Source: Roseateles puraquae (GTDB lineage: Bacteria > Pseudomonadota > Gammaproteobacteria > Burkholderiales > Burkholderiaceae_C). Taken from it: DNA of 64,000 nucleotides. The notes below the pieces were generated by a model. The model saw only the letters and a program-made list of their open reading frames with translations. It had not been told where the DNA came from and did not search any database. The position numbers and the translations under genes are program-made. This document shows positions 36,078 through 46,438 of the stretch, in pieces. Numbering within the stretch: the first letter of the stretch is position 1; each line of letters opens with the position of its first letter. The DNA is taken from the NCBI RefSeq assembly GCF_002205845.1, contig NZ_NISI01000005.1, positions 124,001-188,000 of the forward strand, written 5' to 3'.

Positions 36078-36819
36078 GCGACGCCGCATTGCCGTGCTCG
36101 GCCAGTTGCTGGATGTGCTGAGCTGGGACGACGCCCTCGGTCGCGTCAGCGCCTGGGCGGCCCGGCGGGAAAGCCGCTATGTGTGCATCAGCAATGCACA
36201 CTCGGTGGTGACCGGCAGCCAGGACCCCGCTTTTGGCGCGGTGCTGCGCGAGGCCGACATGGTCACGTCGGATGGCGCGCCGGTGGCCTGGATGATGCGC
36301 CGCCTGGGCGCGCCCGGGCAGCAGCGCATCAACGGGCCCGATCTGATGTGGCGTTATTGCGCGCTGGCGGCGGCGCGCGGCGAAAGCATCTATCTGTACG
36401 GCGGCACCGACGAGACCCTTGCCCTGCTGCAGCCGCGCCTGCGCGCGGCCTTCCCGGGGTTGGTGATCGCCGGCGCGGTGTCGCCCCCATTTCGCAAGCT
36501 CACGGCTGACGAGCTGGCGCGGGACATCGAGGCCATCAATGCCTCCGGCGCCGGTACGGTCTGGGTGTCGCTGGGCTGCCCCAAGCAGGAGTTGTGGATG
36601 GCGGCGCAGCGTGGCCGGGTGCAGGCCGTGATGATCGGCGTGGGTGCGGCCTTCGACTATCACGCCGGCACCATCCGCCGGGCGCCGCCCTGGATGCAGC
36701 GGTCGGGCCTGGAGTGGCTTCACCGCCTGCTGAGCGAGCCGCGGCGCCTGTGGCGGCGCTATCTGGTGACGAACAGCCTCTTCATCTGGGGGGCCGCGAG
36801 ACAACTCCTGCGTGGTTGA
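36070..36819 (+). CDS. WecG/TagA/CpsF family (GT26) glycosyltransferase
   Basis: A 249-residue transferase of the family that includes WecG (ManNAcA transferase) and TagA. Motifs in order: [31 protein letters not shown] with the catalytic-region Asp, [27 protein letters not shown] and [21 protein letters not shown]26 enzymes often add the second sugar on undecaprenyl-diphosphate intermediates. Start is GTG at 36070 within the end of the upstream GT4 gene. The donor may be a uronic acid, matching the adjacent UDP-GalA and UDP-GlcA genes, but this is inference. Confidence 0.92.
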   Translation: MTERRRIAVLGQLLDVLSWDDALGRVSAWAARRESRYVCISNAHSVVTGSQDPAFGAVLREADMVTSDGAPVAWMMRRLGAPGQQRINGPDLMWRYCALAAARGESIYLYGGTDETLALLQPRLRAAFPGLVIAGAVSPPFRKLTADELARDIEAINASGAGTVWVSLGCPKQELWMAAQRGRVQAVMIGVGAAFDYHAGTIRRAPPWMQRSGLEWLHRLLSEPRRLWRRYLVTNSLFIWGAARQLLRG

Positions 36820-36860
36820 AGCGGCGACAATCCGGCGCTGATATTCGGAGGGTCACCGCA

Positions 36861-37868
36861 GTGAAAGTTCTCGTCACCGGCGCAGCCGGCTTCATCGGCA
36901 TGCATGTCAGCCATATCCTGCTCGCGCGCGGCGACGAGGTCGTGGGCCTGGACAACCTGAACGACTACTACAGCGTGCAGCTCAAGCACGACCGCCTGGC
37001 GCGCCTCACGCCCAAGCCGGGCTTCCGCTTCGTGCAGATGGACGTGGCTGACCGTGATGGCATGGCCAAACTGTTTGCCGCCGAGCGCTTCGACCGCGTG
37101 GTGCACCTGGCCGCGCAGGCCGGGGTGCGCTATTCCATCGAGAACCCGCACGCCTACATCGACAGCAACATCGTCGGTTTCACCAACATCCTGGAAGGCT
37201 GCCGTCACAGCGGCGTGCAGCACCTGGCCTATGCCTCCAGCTCCAGCGTGTACGGCGGCAATACGCTGATGCCTTTCTCGGAGCATCACAGCGTCGACCA
37301 CCCCATCAGCCTGTACGCGGCCACCAAGAAGGCCAACGAGCTGATGGCGCACACCTACTCGCACCTGTTCCGCCTGCCCACCACGGGCCTGCGCTTCTTT
37401 ACGGTGTACGGCCCGTGGGGCCGGCCGGACATGGCGCTGTTCCTGTTCACCAAGGCCATCATCGAAGGCCGGGCCATCAACGTGTTCAACCACGGCAAGA
37501 TGATCCGCGACTTCACCTACATCGATGACATCGCCGAAGGCGTGGTGCGCGTGCTCGACCGTACCGCCACCGCCGACCCGGCCTACGACCCCGCCACGGC
37601 CGACCCGGCCCGCTCCAGCGCGCCCTACCGCGTGTTCAACATCGGCAACCACGCGCCCATCCAGCTGATGAGCTTCATCGAGGCCATCGAGAAGTCAGTC
37701 GGCCGCGAGGCGATCAAGAACTTCATGCCCATGCAGGACGGCGACGTGCCCGCCACGCATGCCGACGTGGAAGAGCTGGCCGAATGGACAGGCTTCCGCC
37801 CGGCGATGCCTGTGCCCGACGGTATTCAGCGCTTTGTCGCCTGGTACAGGGACTACTACAAGGTCTGA
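36861..37868 (+). CDS. UDP-glucuronate 4-epimerase (NAD-dependent)
   Basis: A 335-residue SDR epimerase that interconverts UDP-glucuronate and UDP-galacturonate. [11 protein letters not shown] is the NAD loop and [19 protein letters not shown] is the segment characteristic of UDP-GlcA 4-epimerases. ASSSSVYGG and YAATKKANE give the catalytic Ser and Tyr-x3-Lys, and [12 protein letters not shown] is typical of the subgroup. The start is GTG at 36861, with GGAGGG at 36847-36852 as ribosome binding site. The following ugd gene makes its substrate, so the pair supplies uronic acids for an acidic EPS. Confidence 0.92.
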   Translation: MKVLVTGAAGFIGMHVSHILLARGDEVVGLDNLNDYYSVQLKHDRLARLTPKPGFRFVQMDVADRDGMAKLFAAERFDRVVHLAAQAGVRYSIENPHAYIDSNIVGFTNILEGCRHSGVQHLAYASSSSVYGGNTLMPFSEHHSVDHPISLYAATKKANELMAHTYSHLFRLPTTGLRFFTVYGPWGRPDMALFLFTKAIIEGRAINVFNHGKMIRDFTYIDDIAEGVVRVLDRTATADPAYDPATADPARSSAPYRVFNIGNHAPIQLMSFIEAIEKSVGREAIKNFMPMQDGDVPATHADVEELAEWTGFRPAMPVPDGIQRFVAWYRDYYKV

Positions 37869-37933
37869 TTTGCATCGTGCCGTCATGCAGGTGCATTACA
37901 AAGGCGTGATCTGCAAATGAACGGGTACGAAGC

Positions 37934-39262
37934 ATGAAAGTCACCGCCATCGGGACCGGTTACGTCGGTCTGGTCACAGGCGCCTGCCTGGCCGAGATGG
38001 GCAATCACGTGGTGTGTCTGGATGTGAATCCGGACAAGATCCGCATCCTCAACGACGGTGACATCCCCATCCACGAGCCGGGCTTGCTGGAGGTGGTGCG
38101 CCGCAATGTGGCGGCGGGCCGCCTGCAGTTCACGACCGACGTGGACAAGGCCGTGCAGCACGGCACGCTGCTGTTCATCGGCGTGGGCACGCCACCCGAT
38201 GAGGACGGCTCGGCCGACCTGCAATACGTGGTGGCCGCGGCGCGCTCCATCGGCCAGCGCATGACCGACTACAAGGTCATCGTCGACAAGAGCACGGTGC
38301 CCGTGGGCACGGCCGACCGGGTGCGCGAGGCGATCCAGGAAGAGCTGGTCAAGCGCGGCCTGGGCAGCATGTCGTACGCGGTGGTGTCCAACCCCGAGTT
38401 CCTGAAGGAAGGTGCGGCGGTTGAAGACTTCATGAAGCCCGACCGCATCATCGTGGGCTCTGACGACGAACAGGCCACGCTGCTGATGCGCGCGCTGTAC
38501 GCCCCCTTCAACCGCACCCAGGACCGCATGCTGGTGATGGACGTGCGCAGCGCCGAGTTCACCAAGTACGCCGCCAACGCGATGCTCGCCACCCGCATCA
38601 GCTTCATGAACGAGCTGGCCCTGCTGGCCGAGAAGGTGGGCGCCGACATCGAGCTGGTGCGCCGTGGCATCGGCTCGGACCCGCGCATCGGCTACCAGTT
38701 CCTGTACGCCGGTGCCGGCTATGGCGGCTCCTGCTTCCCCAAGGATGTGAAGGCGCTGGTGAAGGCGGCGGCCGATGAAGGCCTGCCGCTGCAGGTGCTC
38801 ACTGCCGTCGAGGCCGCCAACGAGCGCCAGAAGCGCGTGCTGGTGGACAAGGTCACGGCACGCTTCGGCAACGACTTGAAGGGCCGGCACTTTGCGATCT
38901 GGGGCCTGGCCTTCAAGCCCAACACCGATGACATGCGCGAGGCGCCGTCGCTGGTGGTGATCGACGAACTGACGCGCCGCGGCGCCACCGTGGCCGCCTA
39001 CGACCCGGTGGCTGCAACCGAGGCCGCCCGCGTGCTCGGCCCGCGTGACGACGTGAAGCTGGTGGAGCGCGCCGAGTCGGCCCTGCAGGGCGCCGACGCG
39101 TTGCTGATCGTGACCGAGTGGAAGGAGTTCCGCACGCCGGACTTCGATGCCATCAAGGCGGCGCTCAAGCAGCCGGTCATCCTGGATGGCCGCAACCTCT
39201 ACGACCCCAAGCTGATGAAGGCCCTGGGCATCAGCTACAGCGGCATCGGCCGCGGCGCCTGA
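37934..39262 (+). CDS. ugd: UDP-glucose 6-dehydrogenase
   Basis: A 442-residue enzyme oxidising UDP-glucose to UDP-glucuronate with two NAD+. It has the N-terminal loop GTGYVG (7-12), [38 protein letters not shown], the catalytic Cys267 in YGGSCFPKD, and [17 protein letters not shown]. Length is normal. It ends the second plus-strand group and converges on rfbC across 33 bases occupied by a hairpin. Its product feeds the upstream 4-epimerase and probably the polymer itself. Confidence 0.97.
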   Translation: MKVTAIGTGYVGLVTGACLAEMGNHVVCLDVNPDKIRILNDGDIPIHEPGLLEVVRRNVAAGRLQFTTDVDKAVQHGTLLFIGVGTPPDEDGSADLQYVVAAARSIGQRMTDYKVIVDKSTVPVGTADRVREAIQEELVKRGLGSMSYAVVSNPEFLKEGAAVEDFMKPDRIIVGSDDEQATLLMRALYAPFNRTQDRMLVMDVRSAEFTKYAANAMLATRISFMNELALLAEKVGADIELVRRGIGSDPRIGYQFLYAGAGYGGSCFPKDVKALVKAAADEGLPLQVLTAVEAANERQKRVLVDKVTARFGNDLKGRHFAIWGLAFKPNTDDMREAPSLVVIDELTRRGATVAAYDPVAATEAARVLGPRDDVKLVERAESALQGADALLIVTEWKEFRTPDFDAIKAALKQPVILDGRNLYDPKLMKALGISYSGIGRGA

Positions 39263-39269
39263 CGCCTGG

Positions 39270-39289
39270 CCGCCGGCTGCGGCCGGCGG
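39270..39289. terminator. Hairpin between convergent ugd and rfbC
   Basis: A perfect 8-bp GC stem CCGCCGGC/GCCGGCGG (39270-39277 with 39282-39289) with loop TGCG fills most of the 33-base gap between the two convergent genes. There is no T tract on either strand, so it may act as a weak bidirectional or Rho-assisted terminator. Confidence 0.5.
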
Positions 39290-39295
39290 GCGGGG

Positions 39296-39847
39296 TCAGT
39301 CGAAGGTCTTGGCGTCGGCCAGCAGCGGCGCGTCGACGTCCTTGGCCGAGAGCTTGGGTGCTTCGCCGCCCAGCGGCCAGGCCACGCCGAGGGTGGGGTC
39401 ATCCCAGCGCACAGCGCCTTCGCACTCGGGGGCGTAGCGGCCGCTGGTCTTGTAGAGGAAGTCCGCGGTGTCGCTGATGACCAGGAAGCCGTGCGCAAAG
39501 CCTGGTGGGATCCACATCTGCCGCTGGTTCTCGGCCGAGAGCTCAAAGCCCACCCAGCGCCCGAAGTGGGGGCTGCTGCGGCGCATGTCCACGGCCACGT
39601 CGAACACCGCGCCGCTCACGCAGCGCACGAGCTTGCCTTGTGCATGAGGCGCGAGCTGGTAGTGCAGACCGCGCAGCACGCCCTTGGCGGAGCGGGAATG
39701 GTTGTCCTGCACGAAATGGACGTCGTGACCGACGGCGGCGTTGAAGCGCGCCTCGTTCCAGCTCTCCATGAAGAAGCCGCGCGCGTCACCGAAGACCTGG
39801 GGTTCGATCAGCAGGACTTCGGGCAGGGCGGTGGCGGTGACTTTCAT
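39296..39847 (-). CDS. rfbC: dTDP-4-dehydrorhamnose 3,5-epimerase
   Basis: A 183-residue cupin-fold epimerase, third enzyme of dTDP-L-rhamnose synthesis. FGDARGFFMESWN, VQDNHSRSAKGVLRGLHYQ with the catalytic His, VFDVAVDMRRSSPHFGRW and IPPGFAHGFLV are all conserved. The start is the ATG at 39847, overlapping the rfbA stop in a 4-base ATGA junction; a longer frame upstream is an antisense artefact. It is the last gene of the 39.3-47.8 kb minus-strand operon. Confidence 0.96.
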   Translation of the reverse strand: MKVTATALPEVLLIEPQVFGDARGFFMESWNEARFNAAVGHDVHFVQDNHSRSAKGVLRGLHYQLAPHAQGKLVRCVSGAVFDVAVDMRRSSPHFGRWVGFELSAENQRQMWIPPGFAHGFLVISDTADFLYKTSGRYAPECEGAVRWDDPTLGVAWPLGGEAPKLSAKDVDAPLLADAKTFD

Positions 39848-40734
39848 CAGAAGGCTTTGTCGTTGAGCAGCTTGAGCAGGTACTGACCGTAGCCGTTCTT
39901 GGCCAGGGGCCGCGCCAGGGCTTCGAGTTGTTCGGCGTTGATCCAGCCGGCGCGGAAGGCGATTTCTTCGGGGCAGGCCACCTTCAGGCCCTGGCGCTTT
40001 TCCAGCGTGGCGATGAACTGGCCGGCCTCCAGCAGGCTGTCGTGCGTGCCGGTGTCGAGCCAGGCATAGCCGCGGCCCATGATCTCGACATTCAGTTCGC
40101 CCTGGCGCAGGTATTGGGCGTTCACGTCGGTGATCTCCAGCTCGCCCCGGGCGCTGGGCTTGATGCTGGCAGCGATGTCGCACACCTGTTGGTCGTAGAA
40201 GTACAGGCCGGTGACGGCGTAGTTGCTCTTCGGGACCTTGGGCTTTTCTTCGATGGACAGCGCCCGGCGGTCAGCGTCGAACTCGACGACGCCGTAGCGC
40301 TCGGGGTCGGTCACGTGGTAGGCGAACACGCTGGCGCCGTCGGTGCGCGCGGTGGCGCTGCCGAGCAGGGCGGCGAAGTCATGGCCGTAGAAGATGTTGT
40401 CACCCAGCACCAGGGCGCTCGGCGCACCATCGATGAAGTCACGCCCGAGGATGAAGGCCTGCGCCAGGCCGTCGGGGCTGGGCTGCACGCAGTACTGGAT
40501 GTTCAGGCCCCAGCGCGCGCCGTCGCCCAGCAGGGCCTCGAAGCGCGGCACGTCTTGCGGCGTGCTGATGAGCAGGATGTCCCGAATGCCCGAGAGCATC
40601 AACGTGCTCAGGGGGTAATAGACCATGGGCTTGTCGTACACCGGCAGCAGCTGCTTGCTGATGGCCAGCGTGGCCGGGTGCAGCCGTGTGCCGGAGCCGC
40701 CGGCGAGGATGATGCCTTTGCGGGCCTGGGTCAT
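39847..40734 (-). CDS. rfbA: Glucose-1-phosphate thymidylyltransferase
   Basis: A 295-residue nucleotidyltransferase that makes dTDP-glucose from dTTP and glucose-1-phosphate, the first step to dTDP-rhamnose. Evidence: the signature [48 protein letters not shown] and [20 protein letters not shown]. Length is standard. It overlaps both rfbC and rfbD by 4 bases, so the whole rfbB-D-A-C set looks translationally linked. Confidence 0.97.
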   Translation of the reverse strand: MTQARKGIILAGGSGTRLHPATLAISKQLLPVYDKPMVYYPLSTLMLSGIRDILLISTPQDVPRFEALLGDGARWGLNIQYCVQPSPDGLAQAFILGRDFIDGAPSALVLGDNIFYGHDFAALLGSATARTDGASVFAYHVTDPERYGVVEFDADRRALSIEEKPKVPKSNYAVTGLYFYDQQVCDIAASIKPSARGELEITDVNAQYLRQGELNVEIMGRGYAWLDTGTHDSLLEAGQFIATLEKRQGLKVACPEEIAFRAGWINAEQLEALARPLAKNGYGQYLLKLLNDKAF

Positions 40735-41612
40735 AGCGTCTCCATCAGCATGCGTTCGACGCCTTGCTGCCAGTGCGGCAGGTGCAGGCCGAAGCGCTGC
40801 TGCAGCTTGGTGGTCGACAGGCGCGAGTTGAGCGGGCGCCGGGCGGGCGTGGGGTAGTCGGTCGTCGGGATGGCGAGGATCAGGTCCGAGGCGACGCGGA
40901 TGTTCACACCGCGACTGCGCGCGAACTCGATGACGTAGCGGGCGTAGTCATGCCAGCTGGTTTCGCCGCCCGCCACCGCGTGGTAGGTGCCGACGAGTGC
41001 CGGGTTCACGCGCGCGGCGCGCAGCATGGGCACGGTCAGGTCGGCCAGCAGGTCGGCACCGGTGGGCGCGCCGATCTGGTCGGCGATCACCTTGAGCTGC
41101 TCGCGCTCCTGCGCCAGCCGCAGCATGGTCTTGGCGAAGTTGCCGCCGCGGGCCGCGTAGACCCAGCTGGTGCGCAGGATGAGGTGCTGGCAGCCGCTGG
41201 CGCGGATGGCGTCTTCGCCCTCGGCCTTGGTGCTGCCGTAGACATTGAGCGGGGCGATGGCGGCGTCTTCGTCGCGCGGCTGGCTGCCGCTGCCGTCGAA
41301 CACGTAGTCGGTGGAGTAGTGCACCAGCAGCGCGCCGGTGCGCTTGGCCTCGATGGCCAGCAGCGCGGGCGTGAGGGCATTGACCTGCCGCGCAACCTCG
41401 GCCTCGCTCTCGGCCTTGTCGACCGCGGTGTAGGCCGCCGCATTGACGATGACCTGCGGCGCGACCGCCTGCACGCGCGCCAGCAGCGCGTCGGGCTGGT
41501 TGAAATCACCGCCGTCCTCATGCCCGAGCGCGACCACCTCGCCGGCCACGGCCAGCGAGCGCTGCAGTTCCCAGCCGAGCTGGCCGTTCTTGCCGAGCAG
41601 CAGGATCTTCAT
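40731..41612 (-). CDS. rfbD: dTDP-4-dehydrorhamnose reductase
   Basis: A 293-residue SDR-type reductase that finishes dTDP-L-rhamnose. [16 protein letters not shown] is the NADPH loop; [35 protein letters not shown] with the catalytic Tyr-x3-Lys, and [14 protein letters not shown] are diagnostic. It lies 3 bases downstream of rfbB and overlaps rfbA (ATGA). Confidence 0.97.
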   Translation of the reverse strand: MKILLLGKNGQLGWELQRSLAVAGEVVALGHEDGGDFNQPDALLARVQAVAPQVIVNAAAYTAVDKAESEAEVARQVNALTPALLAIEAKRTGALLVHYSTDYVFDGSGSQPRDEDAAIAPLNVYGSTKAEGEDAIRASGCQHLILRTSWVYAARGGNFAKTMLRLAQEREQLKVIADQIGAPTGADLLADLTVPMLRAARVNPALVGTYHAVAGGETSWHDYARYVIEFARSRGVNIRVASDLILAIPTTDYPTPARRPLNSRLSTTKLQQRFGLHLPHWQQGVERMLMETL

Positions 41613-41615
41613 CGT

Positions 41616-42671
41616 TCAGCCGTATTGCTTGTCCAGCCACTCGCGGTAGGCGCCGCTTTGCACGCGGGCCACCCACTCGGGATGGTCGAGGTACCACTGC
41701 ACGGTCTTGCGGATGCCGGTCTCGAAGGTCTCGGCCGGGCGCCAGCCCAGTTCGCGCTCGATCTTGCGGGCGTCGATGGCGTAGCGGCGGTCGTGGCCGG
41801 GGCGGTCCTTCACGTAGGTGATGAGGCGCGCGTAGGGGCCGTCGGCCGAGGGCCGGAGTTCGTCGAGCAAGGCGCAGACGGTCTTGACGATGTCGATGTT
41901 GGCCTTCTCGTTCCAGCCGCCGATGTTGTAGGTCTCGCCTACACGGCCGCCGGCCAGCACCGCGCGGATGCCGCTGCAGTGGTCGGTCACGTAGAGCCAG
42001 TCGCGGATCTGCTGGCCATCGCCGTAGACGGGCAGCGGCTTGCCGGCCAGCGCGTTGACGATCATCAGCGGGATCAGCTTCTCGGGGAAGTGATAGGGCC
42101 CGTAGTTGTTGGAGCAGTTGGTGGTGACCACCGGCAGCCCGTAGGTGTGGTGCCAGGCGCGCACCAGGTGGTCGCTGGCGGCCTTGCTGGCGCTGTAGGG
42201 GCTGTTGGGCTCGTAGGGGTGGGTCTCGGCGAAGGGCGGGTCTTCGGGCTTCAGGGAGCCGTAGACCTCGTCGGTCGAGACATGGTGGAAGCGGAAGGCC
42301 GCGCGGGCGTCGTCTGCCAGTGCGCCCCAGTAGGCGCGGCTGGCTTCCAGCAGCGTGAAGGTGCCTTCGACGTTGGTCTTCATGAAGGCGCCGGGGCCGT
42401 GGATGGAGCGGTCCACATGGCTCTCGGCCGCGAAGTGCACCACGGCGCGCGGGCGGTGTTCGGCCAGCAGGCGGTCCACCAGCGCCCGGTCGCCAATGTC
42501 GCCCTTCACGAACACATGCCGGGCATCACCCTGCAGTGCGGCCAGGTTCTCGAGGTTGCCCGCGTACGTGAGCGCGTCGAGGTTGACGACGGGTTCGTCC
42601 GACTGGCGCAGCCAGTCGAGCACGAAGTTGCTGCCAATGAAGCCGGCGCCGCCGGTGACCAGGATCGTCAT
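41616..42671 (-). CDS. rfbB: dTDP-glucose 4,6-dehydratase
   Basis: A 351-residue SDR enzyme catalysing the second step of dTDP-rhamnose synthesis. Evidence: NAD loop [34 protein letters not shown] with catalytic Thr-Asp-Glu, [11 protein letters not shown] with Tyr-x3-Lys, and [18 protein letters not shown]. It begins 74 bases after the manC stop, the widest gap within the minus-strand EPS operon, so an additional internal promoter for rfbBDAC is possible though I could not define one. Confidence 0.97.
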   Translation of the reverse strand: MTILVTGGAGFIGSNFVLDWLRQSDEPVVNLDALTYAGNLENLAALQGDARHVFVKGDIGDRALVDRLLAEHRPRAVVHFAAESHVDRSIHGPGAFMKTNVEGTFTLLEASRAYWGALADDARAAFRFHHVSTDEVYGSLKPEDPPFAETHPYEPNSPYSASKAASDHLVRAWHHTYGLPVVTTNCSNNYGPYHFPEKLIPLMIVNALAGKPLPVYGDGQQIRDWLYVTDHCSGIRAVLAGGRVGETYNIGGWNEKANIDIVKTVCALLDELRPSADGPYARLITYVKDRPGHDRRYAIDARKIERELGWRPAETFETGIRKTVQWYLDHPEWVARVQSGAYREWLDKQYG

Positions 42672-42745
42672 CTTGTCGTTCTCGTAGGGCTCAAGCTGCC
42701 ATCGTAGACGCCGCTCGCCCCCCGCGATGCCCGGAAATCAGGGGG

Positions 42746-44179
42746 TCAAGCCCGCCCGTAGGTGTCTTCGAAGCGGACGATGTCGTCTTCGCCGAGGTAG
42801 GAGCCCGACTGCACCTCGATGATCTCCAGCGGTACCTTGCCCGGGTTGGCCAGGCGGTGGGTCTGGCCCAGCGGGATGTAGGTGGACTGGTTCTCGGTGA
42901 GCAGGATGGTCTTGTCGCCGTTGACGATCTCGGCGGTGCCACTCACCACGATCCAGTGCTCCGCGCGGTGGTGGTGCATCTGCAGGCTCAGGGACGCGCC
43001 CGGCTTGACCATGATGCGCTTGACTTGGTGGCGCGGGCCGTTGTCGATGCTGTCATACCAGCCCCAGGGACGGTGCACCTTGCGGTGCAGGGCCTGTTCG
43101 CCGCGCTGCTCGGCGCCCAGCCGGTTGACGATCTGCTTGACCTCCTGGCTGCGGGCTCGGTCGCTGACCAGCACGGCATCGGGCGTCTCGACCACGACGA
43201 TGTCGGTCAGGCCGACGACGCCGACCAGGCGACTGGTGGCATGCACCAGGGTGTCCTTGCAGTCGGCGATCAGCGCGTCACCCACGGACGCATTGCCGGC
43301 ATCGTCCTTGTCGGCCACCTGCCAGACGGCCTCCCAGGCGCCGAGGTCGTTCCAGCCGGCGTCCAGGGCCACCATGCGCAGCGGGAGGTCGGTGCCGGGG
43401 CAGCGTTCCATGACGGCGTAGTCGACCGACTCGCTCGGCACGCCGGCGAACTCGGCCTTGCCGGGGCGCACGAACACGCTGTCGACCTTGCGGGCGTCCC
43501 ACGCCGCGCGGGTGGCGGTGGCGATGTCGGGGCGGAAGCGCTCCAGCGCCTTCATCCAGACGCTGGCGCGCAGCACGAACATGCCGCTGTTCCAGTAGTA
43601 GCCGCCTTCGGCGAGATACCGCTCGGCGGTCTCGAGGTTGGGCTTCTCGACGAACTGGGCGACTGCCAGGCCGCCCGCGTCGGCGGTGGTGCGGATGTAG
43701 CCGTAGCCGGTCTCCGGGCGGTCCGGCGTGATGCCCAGGATGGCGATCGCGCCGTCGGCCGCGATGCGGATGGCGTCTTGCAAGGCCGCGGTGAAGGCTG
43801 CGGGCTGCGTGACTGTCTGGTCGGCCGGGGTGACGACCAGCACCGGGTCGCGCCCGCCTTCCAGGGCCGCCAGCGCAGCCAGCGTCAGGGCCGGTGCGGT
43901 GTTGCGGCCCAAGGGCTCCAGCAGCACGCTGCTGGGTTCGAGCTTGGTCTCGCGCAGCTGGTCGAGCACCAGGAAGCGGTGCTCCTCGTTGCCGACGATG
44001 CAGGGCGCGGCCAGCTCCAGCCCCGGTCCACCCAGGGCGGCCAGGCGGCGCGCAGCCAGCTGGAACAGGCTCTCGTTGCCCGCGAGCACGAGGAACTGCT
44101 TCGGGTAGCCTGCACGGGACAGCGGCCACAGGCGCGTGCCGGAACCGCCGGCCATGATGACGGGTTGGACCTGGATCAT
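42746..44179 (-). CDS. manC: Mannose-1-phosphate guanylyltransferase/mannose-6-phosphate isomerase
   Basis: A 477-residue bifunctional enzyme that makes GDP-mannose. The N-terminal nucleotidyltransferase has [20 protein letters not shown] (from residue 9) and FVEKPNLETAERYL. The C-terminal type II phosphomannose isomerase cupin (about 360-477) has RPWGWYDSID, VKPGASLSLQMHHHRAEHW and YIPLGQTHRLANPG. The start is the ATG at 44179, 4 bases after the galE stop; a TTG further upstream would overlap galE. It feeds gmd and fcl and possibly mannosyl transfer. No phosphomannomutase gene is present in the window. Confidence 0.95.
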   Translation of the reverse strand: MIQVQPVIMAGGSGTRLWPLSRAGYPKQFLVLAGNESLFQLAARRLAALGGPGLELAAPCIVGNEEHRFLVLDQLRETKLEPSSVLLEPLGRNTAPALTLAALAALEGGRDPVLVVTPADQTVTQPAAFTAALQDAIRIAADGAIAILGITPDRPETGYGYIRTTADAGGLAVAQFVEKPNLETAERYLAEGGYYWNSGMFVLRASVWMKALERFRPDIATATRAAWDARKVDSVFVRPGKAEFAGVPSESVDYAVMERCPGTDLPLRMVALDAGWNDLGAWEAVWQVADKDDAGNASVGDALIADCKDTLVHATSRLVGVVGLTDIVVVETPDAVLVSDRARSQEVKQIVNRLGAEQRGEQALHRKVHRPWGWYDSIDNGPRHQVKRIMVKPGASLSLQMHHHRAEHWIVVSGTAEIVNGDKTILLTENQSTYIPLGQTHRLANPGKVPLEIIEVQSGSYLGEDDIVRFEDTYGRA

Positions 44180-44183
44180 GTTG

Positions 44184-45203
44184 TCAGGAGGGGTTGAAGC
44201 CAAGGGGATTGAGTTGCTGCCAGCGCCAGCTGTCCTCGCACATGCGGGCCAGGTCGAGTTTCGCTGTCCAGCCCAGTTGTTCGCGGGCGGCGGATGGGTC
44301 GGCCCAGCAGGCGGCCACGTCGCCGGGGCGGCGCGCGACGATCTCGTAGGGCACCGGGCGGCCGCTGGCCATTTCGTAGGCGCGCACGAGATCGAGCACG
44401 CTGTAGCCCTGGCCGGTGCCGAGGTTGACGGTCAGCGAGCCGGGCTGGCCGAGCAGGCGGTTCAGCGCTGCGACGTGGCCCTCGGCCAGGTCGGTCACGT
44501 GGATGTAGTCGCGCACGCCGGTGCCGTCGGGCGTGGGGTAGTCGCCCCCGAACACCGAGAGCTTCTCGCGCCGGCCCACGGCCACCTGGGCGACGTAGGG
44601 CATCAGGTTGTTGGGCGTGCCGCGCGGGTCTTCGCCGATGCGGCCGCTGTCATGCGCGCCCACCGGGTTGAAGTAGCGCAGGCAGGCGGTCTGCCAGGCC
44701 GGGTCACTCACGCCGAGGTCGCGCAGGATCTGCTCGCCCATCAGCTTGGTGGCGCCGTAGGGGTTGGTGGCCGACGTGGGGGCGTCTTCGCGCAGCGGCA
44801 GGGTCTCGGGGGCACCGTAGACCGTGGCGCTGGAGCTGAACACCATGCGCCTGCAGCCATGGCGCTGCATGGTCTCGCAGGTGTTGACGAGGCCGCCCAG
44901 GTTGTTGCGGTAGTAGGCCAGCGGCTGGGCCACCGATTCGCCCACGGCCTTGAAGGCGGCGAAGTGCACCACCGCGGCGGGCTGGTAGCGCGCGAACACG
45001 GCGTCCAGCGCGGCCGCGTCAGACACGTCGGCGCGCTCGAACTCGATGGGGGCGGCTGCCAGCTCGGCCAGGCGCTCCAGCACCACGGGCGAGCTGTTGG
45101 CGAAGTTGTCCACGCCCACGACGCGGTAGCCCGCCTGCTGCAGGGCCAGCCAGGTGTGGGAGGCGATGTAGCCGGCCGCGCCGGTCAGCAGGATGGTGTT
45201 CAT
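44184..45203 (-). CDS. galE: UDP-glucose 4-epimerase
   Basis: A 339-residue SDR enzyme interconverting UDP-glucose and UDP-galactose. Present are the NAD loop TGAAGYIASH (Ala replaces the last canonical Gly), VVHFAAFKAVGESV, FSSSATVYG, NPYGATKLMGEQIL with Tyr-x3-Lys, RYFNPVGAHDSG and RDYIHVTDLAEGHVAAL. Its start overlaps the epsL stop by one base (45203). Its product would supply galactose, and it is encoded 4 bases upstream of manC. Confidence 0.95.
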   Translation of the reverse strand: MNTILLTGAAGYIASHTWLALQQAGYRVVGVDNFANSSPVVLERLAELAAAPIEFERADVSDAAALDAVFARYQPAAVVHFAAFKAVGESVAQPLAYYRNNLGGLVNTCETMQRHGCRRMVFSSSATVYGAPETLPLREDAPTSATNPYGATKLMGEQILRDLGVSDPAWQTACLRYFNPVGAHDSGRIGEDPRGTPNNLMPYVAQVAVGRREKLSVFGGDYPTPDGTGVRDYIHVTDLAEGHVAALNRLLGQPGSLTVNLGTGQGYSVLDLVRAYEMASGRPVPYEIVARRPGDVAACWADPSAAREQLGWTAKLDLARMCEDSWRWQQLNPLGFNPS

Positions 45204-46438
45204 CAGAAGAAGAGGGCCTGCCCGGTGCAGCCGTAGCTGCTGGCGGTGTACACGTACTGCAGCACGCTGCTGTCGCGGCTGGCGTGGTTGTACTGGCAGG
45301 CCAGGCTCAGGCCGCGCGAGTAGGCCCAGCGCAGGCCGATGCCTTGGGTGCGTTCGCTGTCGAAGCCGCCGTCGTCGCGCTCGCTGCGGCTGCCGGTGGC
45401 GGTGGCGTTGAAGCTGAGCTTGCCGGTCAGCGCGTAGACGCCGTTGAGCTGCCAGCTGGTGCCCACGCGGTTGACATTGGTGGTGCTCAGGAGAGTCTCC
45501 TGGCCGGTATCGCGCACCAGTTGCACGCCGAGGTTGATCTTGCCGGTGGGCTGCCACGTCCAGTTGACGGCCCCGGTGGTGCCATGGAAGTCGCGCAGCG
45601 GCCCGTTGACCGGGTCGTGGTGCACCCGGCTGGTGCTGATGCGGGTGAAGAGCTGGCTGCTGCCGCCGGTGGTCCAGTTGGCCGTCAGGTCGACGTCGTT
45701 GCGGCGGTAGTCGATGGTCTGGCTGCCGACCCGGAAGATCGAGATATAGATCGGGTAGCGCGGGTACTCGCCCTCGGTGCGCCGTGCCACGAGGCCCAGG
45801 CGCACATTGCCACCCGGTCGCGCATACGCGCCCAGGGTGGCGGTGTTCTGGGAGTAGACGAAGCGGTCGTACTGCTCGGCGGTGTAGTCGCGCGAGCGGT
45901 GGTTCAGGCCGGCCTCCAGCGAGTAACGCAAGTTGGCGCCGAGCCGGGCCACCGCATTGACTTCCCGGCTGCGCTCCAGGTTCTTCTGGGTCACGAGTTC
46001 GGCACCGTTGCCGAGGTTGAACTGCGCGAGCGAGCGGCTGGCTTGCGCGTTCAGCGTGCCGGAGAGATCGCCCACGGTCTCCCAGTCGAGCGCGCCGCGC
46101 AGGGAGTAGGCACTGTTGTTCAGCGTGCTGTTGTTGGCGTAGCGGTTGTCCTGCAGCGAGCCGTCGAAGCTCAGGCGCTGCCGGCCCAGGCGCGTGTTCA
46201 GCCCGGCGAGCAGGGCCGCCGTGGTGACGTTGTCGCTGTTGGTGGTGCCTTCCGGCAGCGCGGTGGCGCCGCCCACGCGGTAGACATTGGACACATGCGT
46301 CACGCCGACCGAGACGCCGGTGTAGAACGGCGCGGCGTCATCGGTCTGGGCCCTGGCGCCCGACGCAACCGCCATCAGGCACACGAGCGCTGCGACACGC
46401 GGGTGAGGGCGGGGGAGGCGGAGCAGCTCAGTACGCAT
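45203..46438 (-). CDS. epsL: EpsL-like outer-membrane beta-barrel protein of EPS clusters
   Basis: A 411-residue exported protein with signal peptide ending ASGARAQ (about 30). Alternating amphipathic strands follow throughout, and the terminal residue is Phe preceded by QALFF, the outer-membrane assembly signal. The opening VSVGVTHVSNVYRV and repeated Arg-rich strands fit EpsL, the barrel found in methanolan-type EPS operons. It may form or complete the secretion pore with EpsE, which lacks a lipid anchor. Overlaps: 11 bases with the upstream phosphotransferase gene and one base with galE. Confidence 0.82.
   Translation of the reverse strand: MRTELLRLPRPHPRVAALVCLMAVASGARAQTDDAAPFYTGVSVGVTHVSNVYRVGGATALPEGTTNSDNVTTAALLAGLNTRLGRQRLSFDGSLQDNRYANNSTLNNSAYSLRGALDWETVGDLSGTLNAQASRSLAQFNLGNGAELVTQKNLERSREVNAVARLGANLRYSLEAGLNHRSRDYTAEQYDRFVYSQNTATLGAYARPGGNVRLGLVARRTEGEYPRYPIYISIFRVGSQTIDYRRNDVDLTANWTTGGSSQLFTRISTSRVHHDPVNGPLRDFHGTTGAVNWTWQPTGKINLGVQLVRDTGQETLLSTTNVNRVGTSWQLNGVYALTGKLSFNATATGSRSERDDGGFDSERTQGIGLRWAYSRGLSLACQYNHASRDSSVLQYVYTASSYGCTGQALFF

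Noticed and set aside
40764-42707. A 647-codon plus-strand frame opposite rfbD and rfbB
   Set aside because: Antisense artefact of codon bias; both minus-strand genes are complete and conserved.
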